The translations under genes and the position numbers were made by a program. From the NCBI RefSeq assembly GCF_016859285.1, contig NC_053416.1:16324501-16388500 (forward strand): a stretch of 64,000 nucleotides of DNA, read 5' to 3'. Positions within the stretch are counted from its first letter, which is position 1, and every line of letters begins with the position of its first letter. This DNA comes from Xiphias gladius (taxonomy: Eukaryota > Chordata > Actinopteri > Istiophoriformes > Xiphiidae). The notes under the pieces were generated by a model. The model was given only the letters and a program-made list of their open reading frames with translations. It was not told the DNA's origin and did no database searches. Shown piece after piece: positions 35,660 to 46,912 of this stretch.

Positions 35660-36415
35660 TTCTCGGGGAACAGATGTATCTGTCAGGTAGACATTTCATC
35701 CCCAAACTGTCATCCACTCTGTGCGACGCAAGCCTTGAAACCAAACAAATTACCCCATTTATAGATATATTATGAGAACGTTTAATATTTTTTGTATATG
35801 AACAATTAGGATTTTAGTTGACACAATGCTATAGGTTTTTATACTCGACATGTGTCATGAATAAATAATTTAGATAATGAATCATATCTCGGAAATGTTA
35901 TGGTGTCTTATTTTGTATGCTGAACATGAACATATTTACAGGAAAAAACGTAATCGTGTTAAATACTGGGGGATAAGTGAGCACTTTCCTTGCTGTAGCA
36001 CTAAAAGGAAGCTTTATAAATCCCTATATGGCAAGATGGTGTGTTTTCTCATGGATATTGAGTACCATAGCATTATTTCTACACTGAGATGTATTACCAT
36101 AGGAATTGATGGCCTTATTATATTGGCCTGCACAATGCCACTGTTGTGAAGTGTTAACAGATATTTTCATCAAACCTCTTAAAGGAATTTGCCTTTTATT
36201 TTTGGATTTATAAGATACAATATCACCATTGCTGTGACATTTTGTGCTAATTCACCAGCTCTCAGTATATCTGAATAGTATCTGAAATGTCTCAGAAACT
36301 CAAAAACAATATTTTCTTGTAATGTAATACTCAACAATGTGGCGCAGCCTTATCAGAAAGAAGCAAGAGGTGTAAATCTCCACATCCGTTTTCACCATTT
36401 TAGAGCTTTTTGACA
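35660..36415. other. Intergenic, nothing recognised
   Basis: AT-rich sequence with short unsupported reading frames. I see no exon, RNA gene or named repeat. Confidence 0.5.
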
Positions 36416-37075
36416 GTATATAGAAATACTCAAGTCCTGCATTGAAAGTTGTAAGTAAAAGTATGTAAGTATAATCAGGAAAATGTACTTAAAGTACTAA
36501 AAGTACAATTAACTCATCATGCAGAAAAATGGCCCCTGTGACTGTTATGCTATTATATGTTATATCTTACTATTTTCATAATTAATCGATTGATTTGTAA
36601 AAATATTTGATTTGTAAGGATTCAGAAAATAGTGAGAAATGTCATCACTCAGAGCCTTGTTTTCTCCAGTCAACAGTTGCAGAAAACAAACAGCAAACTG
36701 TCATATTTGAGAAGCTGGAACCATGAAATGTTTTGCATTTTTACATGAAAAATGACTTGAAAAACTATCAAGATAGTTACCAATTACTTTTCTGTCAATC
36801 GACCACTTTATTAACGGATAAATCTTCAGTTGTTAAGAAGTTTAATTTATAGCAAAACATCACCTTTTATAAATCTTAATCTGCAGAGTTACTAGTAACT
36901 AAAGTTGTCAGAAAAATGTAGTCAAGCAGAAAGTACAATATCCCCTGTGAAAGGTAGTGAGGTAGAAGTATAAAGTAGTAGAAAATGGAAATACTCAAGT
37001 AAAGGTACAAGTACCTCAAATCTATACTTAAGTACATGACCTGAGTAAATGTAATTACTCAAATTCAACCAGTGG
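36416..37075 (-). repeat. Interspersed repeat ('aagtactcaagtaaatg' type) with nested element
   Basis: Ends near 37040-37072 with 'acaagtacctcaaatctata' and 'cttaagtacatgacctgag', the mirror image of the start of the element at 59309. The middle (36540-36840) contains the 'attaatcgattgattt ... ctcagagccttgttttc' type repeat. Both are common in percomorph genomes and are probably non-autonomous DNA transposons. Confidence 0.6.
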
Positions 37076-37079
37076 TTAT

Positions 37080-39970
37080 TTTTTTTTTTCTGCTTGAGTA
37101 TTTCAGCCAAGATCAATGCAAATACAGTTTTTAAGAAATAAACTGGTAATAGTATGTAAAATATGCCTCAAAATTACAGTGAATAATTATTATGATACAC
37201 AAAAATGTTCAAATTCAATAATTCAATTTAAAAGTGTGTATGAAGTAATAACTGGGTGTCTTATTAGCATTTATTGTACACTGTGCATGTGCTCATTTCT
37301 AAACTCCTCCCCCGGACACTTGCAGCCTTTCATTGGTTGACCTAGTGGGGTTGGCATGGAAACACAGAATGAAGCATGCTAAATTAGGTTCTAAAGGGGC
37401 ACACCGTCTCTCCAGAGGCAGAGGCAGACATAAACACATACAGATCATAGAAAGCCAGGGTGGCCTCAGTGCATTATGGGTGCTGTAATTTGTGTCACAT
37501 ATTTGGCTTCATTAAAGACAATGCAACTGTGTTTGCTGGGAAACACACAAACAACCTAAAAGCAGAGGTACTCTGAGACTGCTTATGTAATTTAACTCAG
37601 AAATTTGTTTCAACTTCTTCCCTGGTTGTATTTCACTCAAGGCTGTTATCATCATCACTTATATTGTAAGCATGAAAGCCACATTGCGGGGAAATCATGT
37701 GAATGGATGTATACAGAAGGCAGCATTCACTGACTATGCCTGTTACAGTTTCCTCTTTAAAACGGCAGGAATAATGTTCATACCAGCCGTTTCCTGTAAT
37801 GGAGAGCATAATGTCATTTATAACAGTGGCACAATGTGAGCCCTCATAAACAGCCTGATATTTGCTGCAACACACATGATTATAAATCTACATGCTTTTT
37901 AAGCCAGCTTATGAACGTTTTAATTCCAAATCTCCGGTGTTACCTCTTGGTAACACCTGAGATTTGGCAACCATGTGTTGGCAACCATGTGTTGTGTCAG
38001 GGTGTCAGGGCAAAACTGTTCTTTTCTGGGGAGATGCACTACAGAGGGTAACTCTGTAGTCTGTTTTAGCACCTGATGTGGTGAAATCCTCGTGTTTTCT
38101 CAGGCAAATGGTGGTCTTCTCTTCTCAGCTTGCAGCCTCTGGCTCCGTAAAATAAACAAAGGTCTTTTTGTGTCACCTCCGCAATTCTTTTTTTGTTAAT
38201 AAAGAAAATACCCTTTGTCCTTTACTCCTTATTCCTAACACCAGACTCCTCTTAACACTACCCCATGACTCAGATCAGCTTCCCATCCTTAACCTGAGGT
38301 TTTATCTCACCACTAGTAGCTATTAGAAGTACCTTTCAGTTTTATTATCTGTCTTTATGCAACATTGTAGCTAGTCATTATAGTTCACTCCAGCCATTTG
38401 TTCAAATAATTATTTTAATGTTGTTCTTTTCTTCAAAGATATCAAGCTGATACTAAGTGTCCAAATCAAATGATCAACTCAGGCTGAAGGGAATCATTCA
38501 TCAAATCCATTGGATGCGTTTCATGCTAAGAATAGCAATGACACACATTCCCATTCCCTTTTCCTGATTATAAGGTATGCATGTTAAGCGTTTTCCCTTG
38601 CAGCTGATTGGCCAGATTCTGCTGACATTCATGTGCTCGCTATTCAGGTCAGCGAGCTTGGAGCATGGATGATGCTGGAATGATGTTCCTATGAGGGCAC
38701 TCTGAGCCCAGGCCATGTAGTAAGATGTTGAGCCTCTTTGGGGCTTTGTCAGTGAATAAAAAATGTTTGTCATTTCTCTTCTCTCTGAGCCTCAACTTTT
38801 CTCTAGATGACAGAGTTATGTAATTTCCTTCCACATAACATTATCCAAAGAGCTGATGTATTCCTACTTAAATCAGAGCCAGTAAATCCTTTCATATGTG
38901 CTCACATTTCTTATCAGTCTGCAAACTGCTGAAGTATAGAATACAGGATATAATTCACAACTTAAACAGATCTCATCTTGCTAAGTACTCATATTGTTTT
39001 ATTGATTAAATAGGAAACAGAACAACATAGATGAGACTATACACAGAGATATTCTTCTCATCTTATAGTATTAGTGGGATAAGGATAAGGATGTGCCAGT
39101 GTACGAGTTGGAGATCTCATCTCAGCATCCTCTGTCTCGCTCTTAAGGTCCACATTGCCATTTATAATGGCTGCTGCTGCCTGTCCATTTCACTGGAAGG
39201 AATTATTTCCACCCTCCTCCCTTGAGCCACAGTCTCTCCCATAGTTCACAGTGAGATCTGATCAAGTTACATATAAGCAGACAGACACACAGGCCCTGTA
39301 CAGTTCAACATCTTGTGCAAAAATTAATGGCACGTTTTCTGCTACATACATCCAGAGATAGGTGTGGAATGTAAATTTGGTTGTTGCACTTCTTTATAGA
39401 GCTCCCGCTGTTCTTCTCCTGACATAAATAAAAGGTAAAGGGTCTGGTTGTTATCAAAGAGACTTTCTGGAAAGAAAAGACAAAAAGATTTGACCGTTCC
39501 TACAAAAAGTGGGAGTAACAAAAGTTAAAAGTACTGTAGAAAAGACTGAATAAATTCTGAAAGTCTGTAGGAAAAGCACCCTTAGGAAGGCACTCGCCCA
39601 TGTTGTGTGTGACTGTGTTCCCAGAAGACCTTTTAGCTTACTTATCCTTAGTTAACGATGCTGCTGTGTGTTCAGGTGTGACCCTGAACCTTTCCTGAGT
39701 GCATGTCCAGTTGGCTCAGCACCAAAGAGCCAAGCTTGTTGCTTCGGCTCCCTGTGGAGTTGTTTTGTGCTTGAGTGCTGTCATCCTCCTTGACTCTGTT
39801 AGTGTTGCTTATGTTATCCCCTCCAAGTGTAGTAAAGCCAAGAAATGACAGAAAGACAAGCCAAGAATTATAGTATAGAAATATGATTTAAAAAAGGGTG
39901 GTCATATAGGTATATTGGAAAAAAGTTGCAGTCAAAGCCATAATCTGTATCCTTGATTGATTCAGTCCAT
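37080..39970. other. Intergenic region downstream of the AMER-family gene
   Basis: No exon, RNA gene or clear repeat family recognised. It presumably includes the 3' UTR of the minus-strand gene ending at 39975. Short reading frames here have no domain or codon evidence. Confidence 0.5.
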
Positions 39971-39974
39971 TATT

Positions 39975-42900
39975 TTATTTTCTTATCTGGGTGCTGCCTC
40001 CCACAAGTGCAGGTTTATTACCAACCCTGCGAACAGGAACCTTGGACACGGGTATCTTGGTGCGAGGGGGTTCTTTACCTTGAGGGATTTGGGAGACAGT
40101 GTGAGACTGTGTGCTGTGCTTCACAGGGATCCTTGAGTCACGCGGCAAACTGGTGAGGACTTTCGGCTGGGGAGGCTGCTGACTGTCCCCCTGGGTTTGT
40201 TTTAAGGTTGGCAAATTAGCCTCAACATCACTGATTTTATCTTTGCTCCCTGCATCATGTGAGTTGAAATGGGGCCTCTCTTCTTCTAGAACAGGAGTAG
40301 GTGGGTCATCATTGACATGTTGGCTGTCCCGGACAGGTAGCTTGCCTGCTCTGCTCCCTCCAACTATGGGTATTTTGCTAAGCCCTGATGCCTTCACTTG
40401 TGGTGTCCTCCTTTCTCTGTTGGGGCCCTGTAGGCTCATTCGTGTCTCACTATGCAGTTCTTCTGTTTTGGACGGCCCAGTCTGGGCCTCCTGGGCACCT
40501 GTGCTACTTGGACTAGCCAGTTGCCAATTCACTGATGCCTGTCCACTTCCTCTCATCTTGGCAGAGGCTGGGACCTCACTCGGCCAAGGTGCAGAGGCAG
40601 AAGGAAGAGAAGTGACAGGGCAAGGAGCAGGGGCAGGGGTAGGTGCCGGAGGGACTTTAGATTGAGAAACTTGGATTTGAGCAGGAGCAGGGGGATCTTT
40701 AGATACAGAAACTGGACTACAAACAGGCACGGGAGGGTCTTTAGATACAGAAACTGGGGTCTGAATAGGAGCAGGGGGATCTTTAGATACAGAAACTGGG
40801 ATCTGAGCAGGCGCAGGAGGGTCTTTAGATACAGAAACTGGGATCTTAGCAGGCGCGGGAGGGTCTTTAGATACAGAAACTGGGGTCTGAATAGGAGCAG
40901 GGGGATCTTTAGATACAGAAACTGGGATCTGAGCAGGCGCAGGAGGGTCTTTAGATACAGAAACTGGGATCTTAGCAGGCGCGGGAGGGTCTTTAGATAC
41001 AGAAACTGGGATCAGAGCAGGCGCGGGAGGGTCTTTAGATACAGAAACTGGGATCTGAGCAGGCGCAGGAGGGTCTTTAGATACAGAAACTGGGATCTGA
41101 GCAGGCGCAGGAGGGTCTTTAGATACAGAAACTGGGATCTGAGGAGGCACAGGAGGGTCTTTAGATACAGAAACTGGGATCTTAGCAGGCGCAGGAGGGT
41201 CTTTAGATACAGAAACTGGGATCTGAGGAGGCGCAGGAGGGTCTTTAGATACAGAAACTGAGATCTGAGCAGGCGCAGGAGGGTCTTTAGATACAGAAAC
41301 TGGGATCTGATCAGGTGCAGGAGGTTCTTTAGATACAGAAACTGGGATCTGAGCAGGAGCAGTGGGATCTTTAGACAAAGAAATTGGGATTTTAGCAGGG
41401 GCAGGGGGAGCGTTAGAGTGAGAGATTGGGATCTGATTAGGCGCAGGAGGGTCTTTAGATACAGAAACTGGGATTTGATCAGGTGCAGGAGGTTCTTTAG
41501 ATACAGAAACTGGGATCTGAGCAGGAGCAGTGGGATCTTTAGACAAAGAAATTGGGATTTGAGCAGGGGCAGGGGGAGCGTTAGAGTGAGAGTCTGGGAT
41601 CTGACCCAGAGAAGGAGGTTTTGGTGACGCTGTTGAAACAACAGCATGAGTGGTAGGGGCTGGAGTTGGTGTTGAAGCAGAGGGCACCTTATCTAAAGAG
41701 ACTGGTGCAGGCGTGGGTTTAGTCATGGGAGGAATCTTATCTAAAGAAGTTGATGATGGAGTTGGGACAGATGCAGGGCTGGGTTGGGTTTTAGTTGTGG
41801 CAGTTGGGGTAGAGGAAGACAAAGGACAAAGATCTAAAACAGTGACAACAGGGGGAGGGGTCTTATTTAAGTCCATTGGGCTAGAAATGAGGGTAGGCTT
41901 GGAAAGGGCCACAGATACCGAGCCTGTGGTTGTAGTTGATGTGGGAACTGTTGTCATCTTGGAGGCGATAACCGTTGCTGGAGAGGAGGGTTTGGTTGTA
42001 TCACCAGTACAGGCTGGTGATACTGTCACTGGGGCTTTAGATTCTCCTGCAGCTGAACTTAGGGAAGGTTTGTAGGAAGTGGAAGTTTGCAGGTTCAAAG
42101 TGGTAGCTGAATCCAATTTATTAGGCTGAGGTTGTGTAAAAGCAACAGGGGTGGAAGGACTATGTGTTACTGGTGGTGGTTTAGCTGATGCAGGAGGTGG
42201 AGTAGCTACAGGGCAAGGTTTACTTACTGAATCAATACCTGGAGGAGGTGCTACAATCTCTGAAGCCAATTTGCTAGCCTTTGAGGTAAGAGTTGGACTA
42301 ATTGAGGGAGCCTTGACTACAGTGGCTGGGTTGTTTGGAGGAGCTGTGGTAGTAGCAGAGGTGGAGCTCTGTGTGGATTTAATTGTTATCGAAGAAGCAG
42401 ACATTACTGGAGCCGAAAGGCTTGTTAACGTTAAAGGGGTAGTTGAAAGTTTTGTTGCGGTGGGGGCAGGAGCTGACTTAGTTTTACTGCTGGCAGAGGC
42501 TGTAGTAGTGTCTGAGCTCAATTTGACTGACTGCGTTGTCAAAGTGGAAGATTTGGTCAATGTCGTGATGATGGTGCTCGGTTTGGCAATGGGGGAAGAG
42601 GCTGAAGTTGTCTTTGTCAGAGGAGTAAAGGATTGGTTTGAGGCTATCGTGGGGATGGCTGTAGAAGAGGGTTTTGCCATGGCAGCAGTGCCGGCAGAGG
42701 TAGAAATCAGTGGAAAGGAGATGGTGGATTTGGAGTAGAGAGATGTGGATGATGGCGTGACTTCACTCACCATAGCACTGATGGCACTACTGGCTTTTCC
42801 CCATTCTGCCTCCACATCAGCCATGATGTCTCCACCCCCTGAGATTGAGTCAAAAGTCAGGAGAGAGGAGATGTCTGCCAGCAAGGAGCTTAGGCTGTTA

Positions 42901-43676
42901 TCACCCGGTACCAAGGGTGGTTCCGAGGTGGGCAAAGGCAGAAAATTCTCATTAGTTCGACTCACATTACCTGCTGTCACCTGGGGAGTTACGGTCTCTG
43001 ACGGGGACGTGGCTGCACTGTCCTGTGTTGTTAAGCTCTTGACCGGCTCACAGCTCTCAGTCTCGGGGCTGTCCAGAGATCGAGGCTGGGATTTGGGGGT
43101 GAGCGTGAGGTCCTCTTTGATGATTTCCACACTGTTGGCGCGGGACGACATGAGAAGTGGGCTCGGAGGGGCCTCCTCCTGGTCCTCTTTATCCCTTGAG
43201 CGGAACTTAACATTGCCAAAGAGACCCTTCAGCCCACGCCGTTGCCGACCCGTAGGTTGGGATACGGTGTGGGCTCGGCGGTCCCCCACTCCTCTCCGGC
43301 CACCTCTCAGTAATGACAGGAAGCTGAGGGACTTGGCTGAGCTAGTTGAAGAAATGGAGGTGCGAGCAGGGGCAGCAGCCAGAACGCCATCTTCGCCAAG
43401 CAGCTCCTCCTCTGCCTGCTCCCTCTCTCTTTGGCTCACCTCCTGTCTCTTTTCCTTATCTGGCTCCTGCTCCAAATCTGGTGCAGTGGTCTCTGATAAC
43501 CCATCCAGGGTTTTGCCCTTGTTCACAGGTGACTTGTTGTTTCCATCCCCTTTGCTTCGGATAGAAAAGATGTTACCTGGCTTGCGTTTGCCAAACAGCT
43601 TGAATCCTTTCCTGATTTTTCCACTCGGCTGGGATTCAGAAGGCAGGGGGTCCACGTTCTCTGTTTGTACATCCAT
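39975..43676 (-). CDS. AMER (FAM123)-family APC membrane recruitment protein with repeat-rich middle
   Basis: A single uninterrupted 1233-codon frame, like the intronless coding regions of AMER1-3. AMER proteins bind PI(4,5)P2 and recruit APC to the plasma membrane in Wnt signalling. N-terminal block: PSGKIRKGFKLFGKRKPG (about 18-34), KTLDGLSE (~55-62), SAKSLSFLSLLRGG (~113-126) and RGLKGLFGNVKFRSRDK (~147-163), all close to AMER2. An AMER A-motif-like segment, DISSLLTFDSISGGGDIM, lies near residue 270. The end (PPRTKIPVSKVPVRRVGNK, near 1205-1223) also matches AMER2. Between them are a Ser/Thr/Pro-rich stretch (~290-690) and ~23 tandem 14-residue repeats (~690-1010). It could be an amer1 or amer2 co-ortholog: sequence ends favour amer2, while nearby ZDHHC15 and PCYT1B, X-linked in human like AMER1, favour amer1. 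The total length exceeds human AMER2 (671 aa). Confidence 0.8.
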   Translation of the reverse strand: MDVQTENVDPLPSESQPSGKIRKGFKLFGKRKPGNIFSIRSKGDGNNKSPVNKGKTLDGLSETTAPDLEQEPDKEKRQEVSQREREQAEEELLGEDGVLAAAPARTSISSTSSAKSLSFLSLLRGGRRGVGDRRAHTVSQPTGRQRRGLKGLFGNVKFRSRDKEDQEEAPPSPLLMSSRANSVEIIKEDLTLTPKSQPRSLDSPETESCEPVKSLTTQDSAATSPSETVTPQVTAGNVSRTNENFLPLPTSEPPLVPGDNSLSSLLADISSLLTFDSISGGGDIMADVEAEWGKASSAISAMVSEVTPSSTSLYSKSTISFPLISTSAGTAAMAKPSSTAIPTIASNQSFTPLTKTTSASSPIAKPSTIITTLTKSSTLTTQSVKLSSDTTTASASSKTKSAPAPTATKLSTTPLTLTSLSAPVMSASSITIKSTQSSTSATTTAPPNNPATVVKAPSISPTLTSKASKLASEIVAPPPGIDSVSKPCPVATPPPASAKPPPVTHSPSTPVAFTQPQPNKLDSATTLNLQTSTSYKPSLSSAAGESKAPVTVSPACTGDTTKPSSPATVIASKMTTVPTSTTTTGSVSVALSKPTLISSPMDLNKTPPPVVTVLDLCPLSSSTPTATTKTQPSPASVPTPSSTSLDKIPPMTKPTPAPVSLDKVPSASTPTPAPTTHAVVSTASPKPPSLGQIPDSHSNAPPAPAQIPISLSKDPTAPAQIPVSVSKEPPAPDQIPVSVSKDPPAPNQIPISHSNAPPAPAKIPISLSKDPTAPAQIPVSVSKEPPAPDQIPVSVSKDPPAPAQISVSVSKDPPAPPQIPVSVSKDPPAPAKIPVSVSKDPPVPPQIPVSVSKDPPAPAQIPVSVSKDPPAPAQIPVSVSKDPPAPALIPVSVSKDPPAPAKIPVSVSKDPPAPAQIPVSVSKDPPAPIQTPVSVSKDPPAPAKIPVSVSKDPPAPAQIPVSVSKDPPAPIQTPVSVSKDPPVPVCSPVSVSKDPPAPAQIQVSQSKVPPAPTPAPAPCPVTSLPSASAPWPSEVPASAKMRGSGQASVNWQLASPSSTGAQEAQTGPSKTEELHSETRMSLQGPNRERRTPQVKASGLSKIPIVGGSRAGKLPVRDSQHVNDDPPTPVLEEERPHFNSHDAGSKDKISDVEANLPTLKQTQGDSQQPPQPKVLTSLPRDSRIPVKHSTQSHTVSQIPQGKEPPRTKIPVSKVPVRRVGNKPALVGGSTQIRK
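40645..41610 (-). repeat. Coding minisatellite: ~23 x 42 bp (PVSVSKDPPAPAQI)
   Basis: In-frame tandem repeats of 14 residues inside the AMER-family gene. The commonest unit is PVSVSKDPPAPAQI; variants change the last three positions or replace KDP by KEP or NAP. Because 42 is a multiple of 3, all frames on both strands stay open here. Confidence 0.95.
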
Positions 43677-45176
43677 CTTCTCTCTGTTTCCCCCTTTCTC
43701 TGTATCCTCCAGTCACTTGCTGCAGTTATTCCCCAGCCAGTGGAGTGAGCATTTATATCCAGACCTTATCTTTATCTCCGTCTGTAGCCTTGCTTTAAGT
43801 CTGTTGCTCTCAGTGCGTTTCTTTATCAGTTGCCTGTATCCCTCCCACCGTCTATCTTTCCCATCCAACCCTTTCTCCTCTATTTCTCCCTTGAAAGCCC
43901 CTCCCCTTTGCCTCGTTTTTGCCTGGCTGCTCTCCCTGGTTGCCATAGCAACTGAGGATCTAAGCAGCTTTCGTCAGCAATGCAGAGCCAGGGGCTGTCA
44001 CCAACCCACCCTGAACGCAGCTTTCTCTTCCTCTCTCTCTTCCTCTCTGTCTGATGACTCTGTTTACATAAATAGCAAAGACAAATGCTCCATTAACAAG
44101 GCCAAATTTTGAATTCTGAATGATCTGGCTTCATATAAACATCTCGAACCATAATTTTATAAATAGTTATTGCCAGACAGTGTCACAATTTATTACATTC
44201 AAGTTTGGGAGGTATTTAGCATATTGACCTACATCTCAATATGTACAGAATTTTCCTCTTTCAATGCATATTACTTCAAAAAGCATCATTTTAACACCTA
44301 TTACAGAACATGTAAAAAAAAAAAACAAAAACATAATGCTTACTGTGAAGCGTAAATGTTAATGTTTCTTTCATAAAATCAAATCTTGTGGCAGGACATG
44401 ACCTTTTGAACATCTTAACAGAGTCAACAACACTCCTGAAGACAATCAAGCCTTTGAGAATGATTACATAATCATAAATGAATGAATAGATTTCATTTTA
44501 AGGAGAAGAAGAAAAACGAGTATGGTAGTGTTAATATAATTCCTCTTATTGTCTGCTATGGTCAATATTATTATGTGTACATTTTAATTTGAGCCTTTTT
44601 ATAATTAAGGCATTTAATAACCGACACGTGATTTTTTTTTTTTTGAAAAGGTGACTAATGTCAAATGCAATCCTCTAATCAATACAGTGCTCTAGTCATT
44701 AGTAACTTTTATTAGTTTTCATTCATTTGACTTTTTCCGTGGCTTGAAGTGACAAAAGGTTTTTAGTTCTTTGCCAGTCTGTAGGAATGAATACCAGTAT
44801 ACAGATTACTTGAGAAGTTAGTCTAAATTGAGTTAAATCTTAAGTATCAAGTGCTATCAGTTTAATTAATATTTTGCTTGCTTTGCACAGGTATGAATAA
44901 ATGACTTTAATTAGTTACTTTAAAACATGTTTAACCATAAATATCTACTTTTGTGTGAGTGTTTTAAAAAGGTTAAAGTTATACATTTCATACATTAAAC
45001 ACATTACAACTAAAAACAAATAATGAGTTATTTTATATCTTCTGGCCTGACCCATAATTGCCAATATAATTCTTATCTGTGTGGTTTCACTGAATTCAAT
45101 TATATTGTGGTGTATTTTTTTTATAAACTAGTCATTTGAGTCAAAGAAAGGAAATGGGTTGTTCTTTATTACCAGG
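43677..45176. other. 5' side of the AMER-family gene and intergenic DNA
   Basis: Pyrimidine-rich sequence just upstream of the start codon (43680-44060) may hold the 5' UTR and promoter of the minus-strand gene. No TATA box or other signal could be supported. From 44100 to 45176 the sequence is AT-rich with nothing recognised. Confidence 0.45.
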
Positions 45177-45465
45177 TTACTGGATGAGGTTTTGAAGTGG
45201 AACAAGCGCCGCCTCTTGTGGTTGCTTGAGAAACAGCATGTAGCACAGTTTGGCTGTAGACGACTGTAAAAGGTACACCAAGTCTGAAAATAAAGCTGCT
45301 GTCTCATCCACATCGAGTCCCTGGCCCAAATAAGCCTGAGTAAGTGGGTCAGCAAATCTGGCTGTTTTCCCAGGCTTTGTTAAAGACGCAGTAGGAGGTT
45401 TAAGTGTAGAATCACACTGGTACTTAGTTGTAGAGGACAAAGAAATAGACGGATTAAGTTGCCTT
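45177..45465 (-). CDS. Unidentified exon-like ORF, possible 3' exon or gene remnant
   Basis: On the minus strand an acceptor-like 'aaagtttttag' at 45466 is followed by ~95 open codons ending in TAA at 45177. The product has protein-like composition: a Lys/Pro/Thr stretch, then FADPLTQAYLGQGLDVDE and a hydrophobic helix-like TAALFSDLVYLLQSSTAKLC. An ATG at 45440 would give an 87-aa protein. I do not recognise the family. The next upstream donor-like site (GTAAGC at 45508) bounds a stretch with no ATG and a stop in the matching frame, so I could not build a full gene. It lies between the slc51a 3' end and the AMER gene, on the same strand. Confidence 0.4.
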
Positions 45466-46019
45466 CTAAAAACTTTGGTATATTTTCACAGGGTCAGGGT
45501 GCTTACATTTTTTCAGCGGAGATGGATTGACATGATATTCACTCTAAAACTGGACTATAAATAAACTAACTTCTCTGTACATGCTGCTCAATGGACAATA
45601 GAGAGAATAGATTCTTTTTTATTAAATGTATAATTTTTTGGGTGGTTAGATGCTCAGCGACCTGGGCACTGTACTAAATACATACATAAATAACCAGCTG
45701 AATAACCAGCTATCGTAGGCCTCACTTCAACATCTCCAAACCTTGACCAAACTCATCATTATTGCTTTTATTTACTGTTCTTTAGGCAAATGTAAAAGTT
45801 TTGTTCTTCCATACACATATATTCATAAACCTGCACAATCCCAGTCCAAAATGACCACTTTGCTAATTTCCAGTCTCTCATCTGCTCTATATTTGTCCCA
45901 GTATGACCTGTTCCAGTATGAGAAGGATCCGGTGTTCTCCTCCAGATCCTAGTTATAAGCTGAAAAAAAAGGCTATCACCCCAATGTCTCAAGTAATTCT
46001 TTAGCTTTAGAAACTAGTG

Positions 46020-46465
46020 AAGCCTAAAGGAATAGTTTATTTTTTTGTGGAACAGAAATATTCGCTCTCTTGCAGAGACTTAGATCGCAAGATTGACACT
46101 ACTATCATATGGCACCAGTCCTCACATTTAACTCTCAGCGAGAAACGGAAAAAGTGCGTGTCACAAAACATCAAACTATTGTCACTTCATGCAAATCACA
46201 AGAAGGGAAAAAATCTCTCATCTATCTACTGTCTATCAGGTAATATTGGTGCATATGCGCAAGTTTTGACATATCTGTGTCTGACATTTCTGCCTCCACT
46301 CCAGTACAGTGGAAGTGAATGAAATTTCATTTGTGGTGCTCAAAACATAGAGAGACACGTAAACAATTCAACAGCCAACATCTCTTTCCACTGTGTACAA
46401 TCTTCAGAGGGACAATTTTTTTGGGAAGGACATAGTAATTTGGGTGAACTAATCCATTATGTTTT
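46020..46465 (+). repeat. Percomorph interspersed repeat, partial
   Basis: Starts 'aaaggaatagtttatttttt', continues 'tattcgctctcttgcagaga' and 'cttagatcgcaagattgac', and ends 'gggtgaactaatccatt'. These phrases belong to a very common percomorph repeat family whose class I cannot name with confidence; a related copy is at 62205-62530. Confidence 0.5.
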
Positions 46466-46712
46466 GTCATCTACAAGATGCAGACAAGTGTCAGTGATTG
46501 TTGTGTGAAAAGTACAAAGAAAGAGGGCACCAAAGTAGTCCTTTGATTATATAAAAAAGAGGTTCTTTTCCAATTACACTTGAGTGACAGAATGAGGTAA
46601 AATGTTACATCAAATGAAAAAGGTTTATCAGACTCAAGTTTGACTATCCGATGGTCTCCTAATTTAGATCACCTGATACGCAATTTGAAGAAGACTGTCA
46701 TTGTCTCCTTTT

Positions 46713-46864
46713 TTAGACATCTTGCTCCACAAGAACTTTGGCGTTCTGGTCGTTTTCATGTGCCCCAGAGAGAAGTGTGTCATATGTACGACGGTACAAA
46801 AACCGAGTGACCAGAGTGATGATGAACATCTCCATGATCATCATCTGCTGGCTTAGCACTGCAC

Positions 46865-46912
<48 letters not shown>

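Noticed and set aside
40662-41261. 199-codon plus-strand ORF with repeated RNWDLSRRRRVFRY units
   Set aside because: It is antisense to the AMER-family minisatellite. A 42-bp repeat without stops keeps several frames open on both strands, and the flanking plus-strand sequence has no matching gene structure.
40645-41610. Regular 42-bp repeats resembling a CRISPR array
   Set aside because: The units are contiguous, with no unique spacers; they are in frame inside a protein gene and the genome is vertebrate.
42745-44112. 455-codon plus-strand ORF
   Set aside because: It lies antisense over the conserved AMER N-terminus (KIRKGFKLFGKRK etc.), which is the real coding strand. The plus-strand product has no recognisable domain and runs into low-complexity Ser/Leu sequence.
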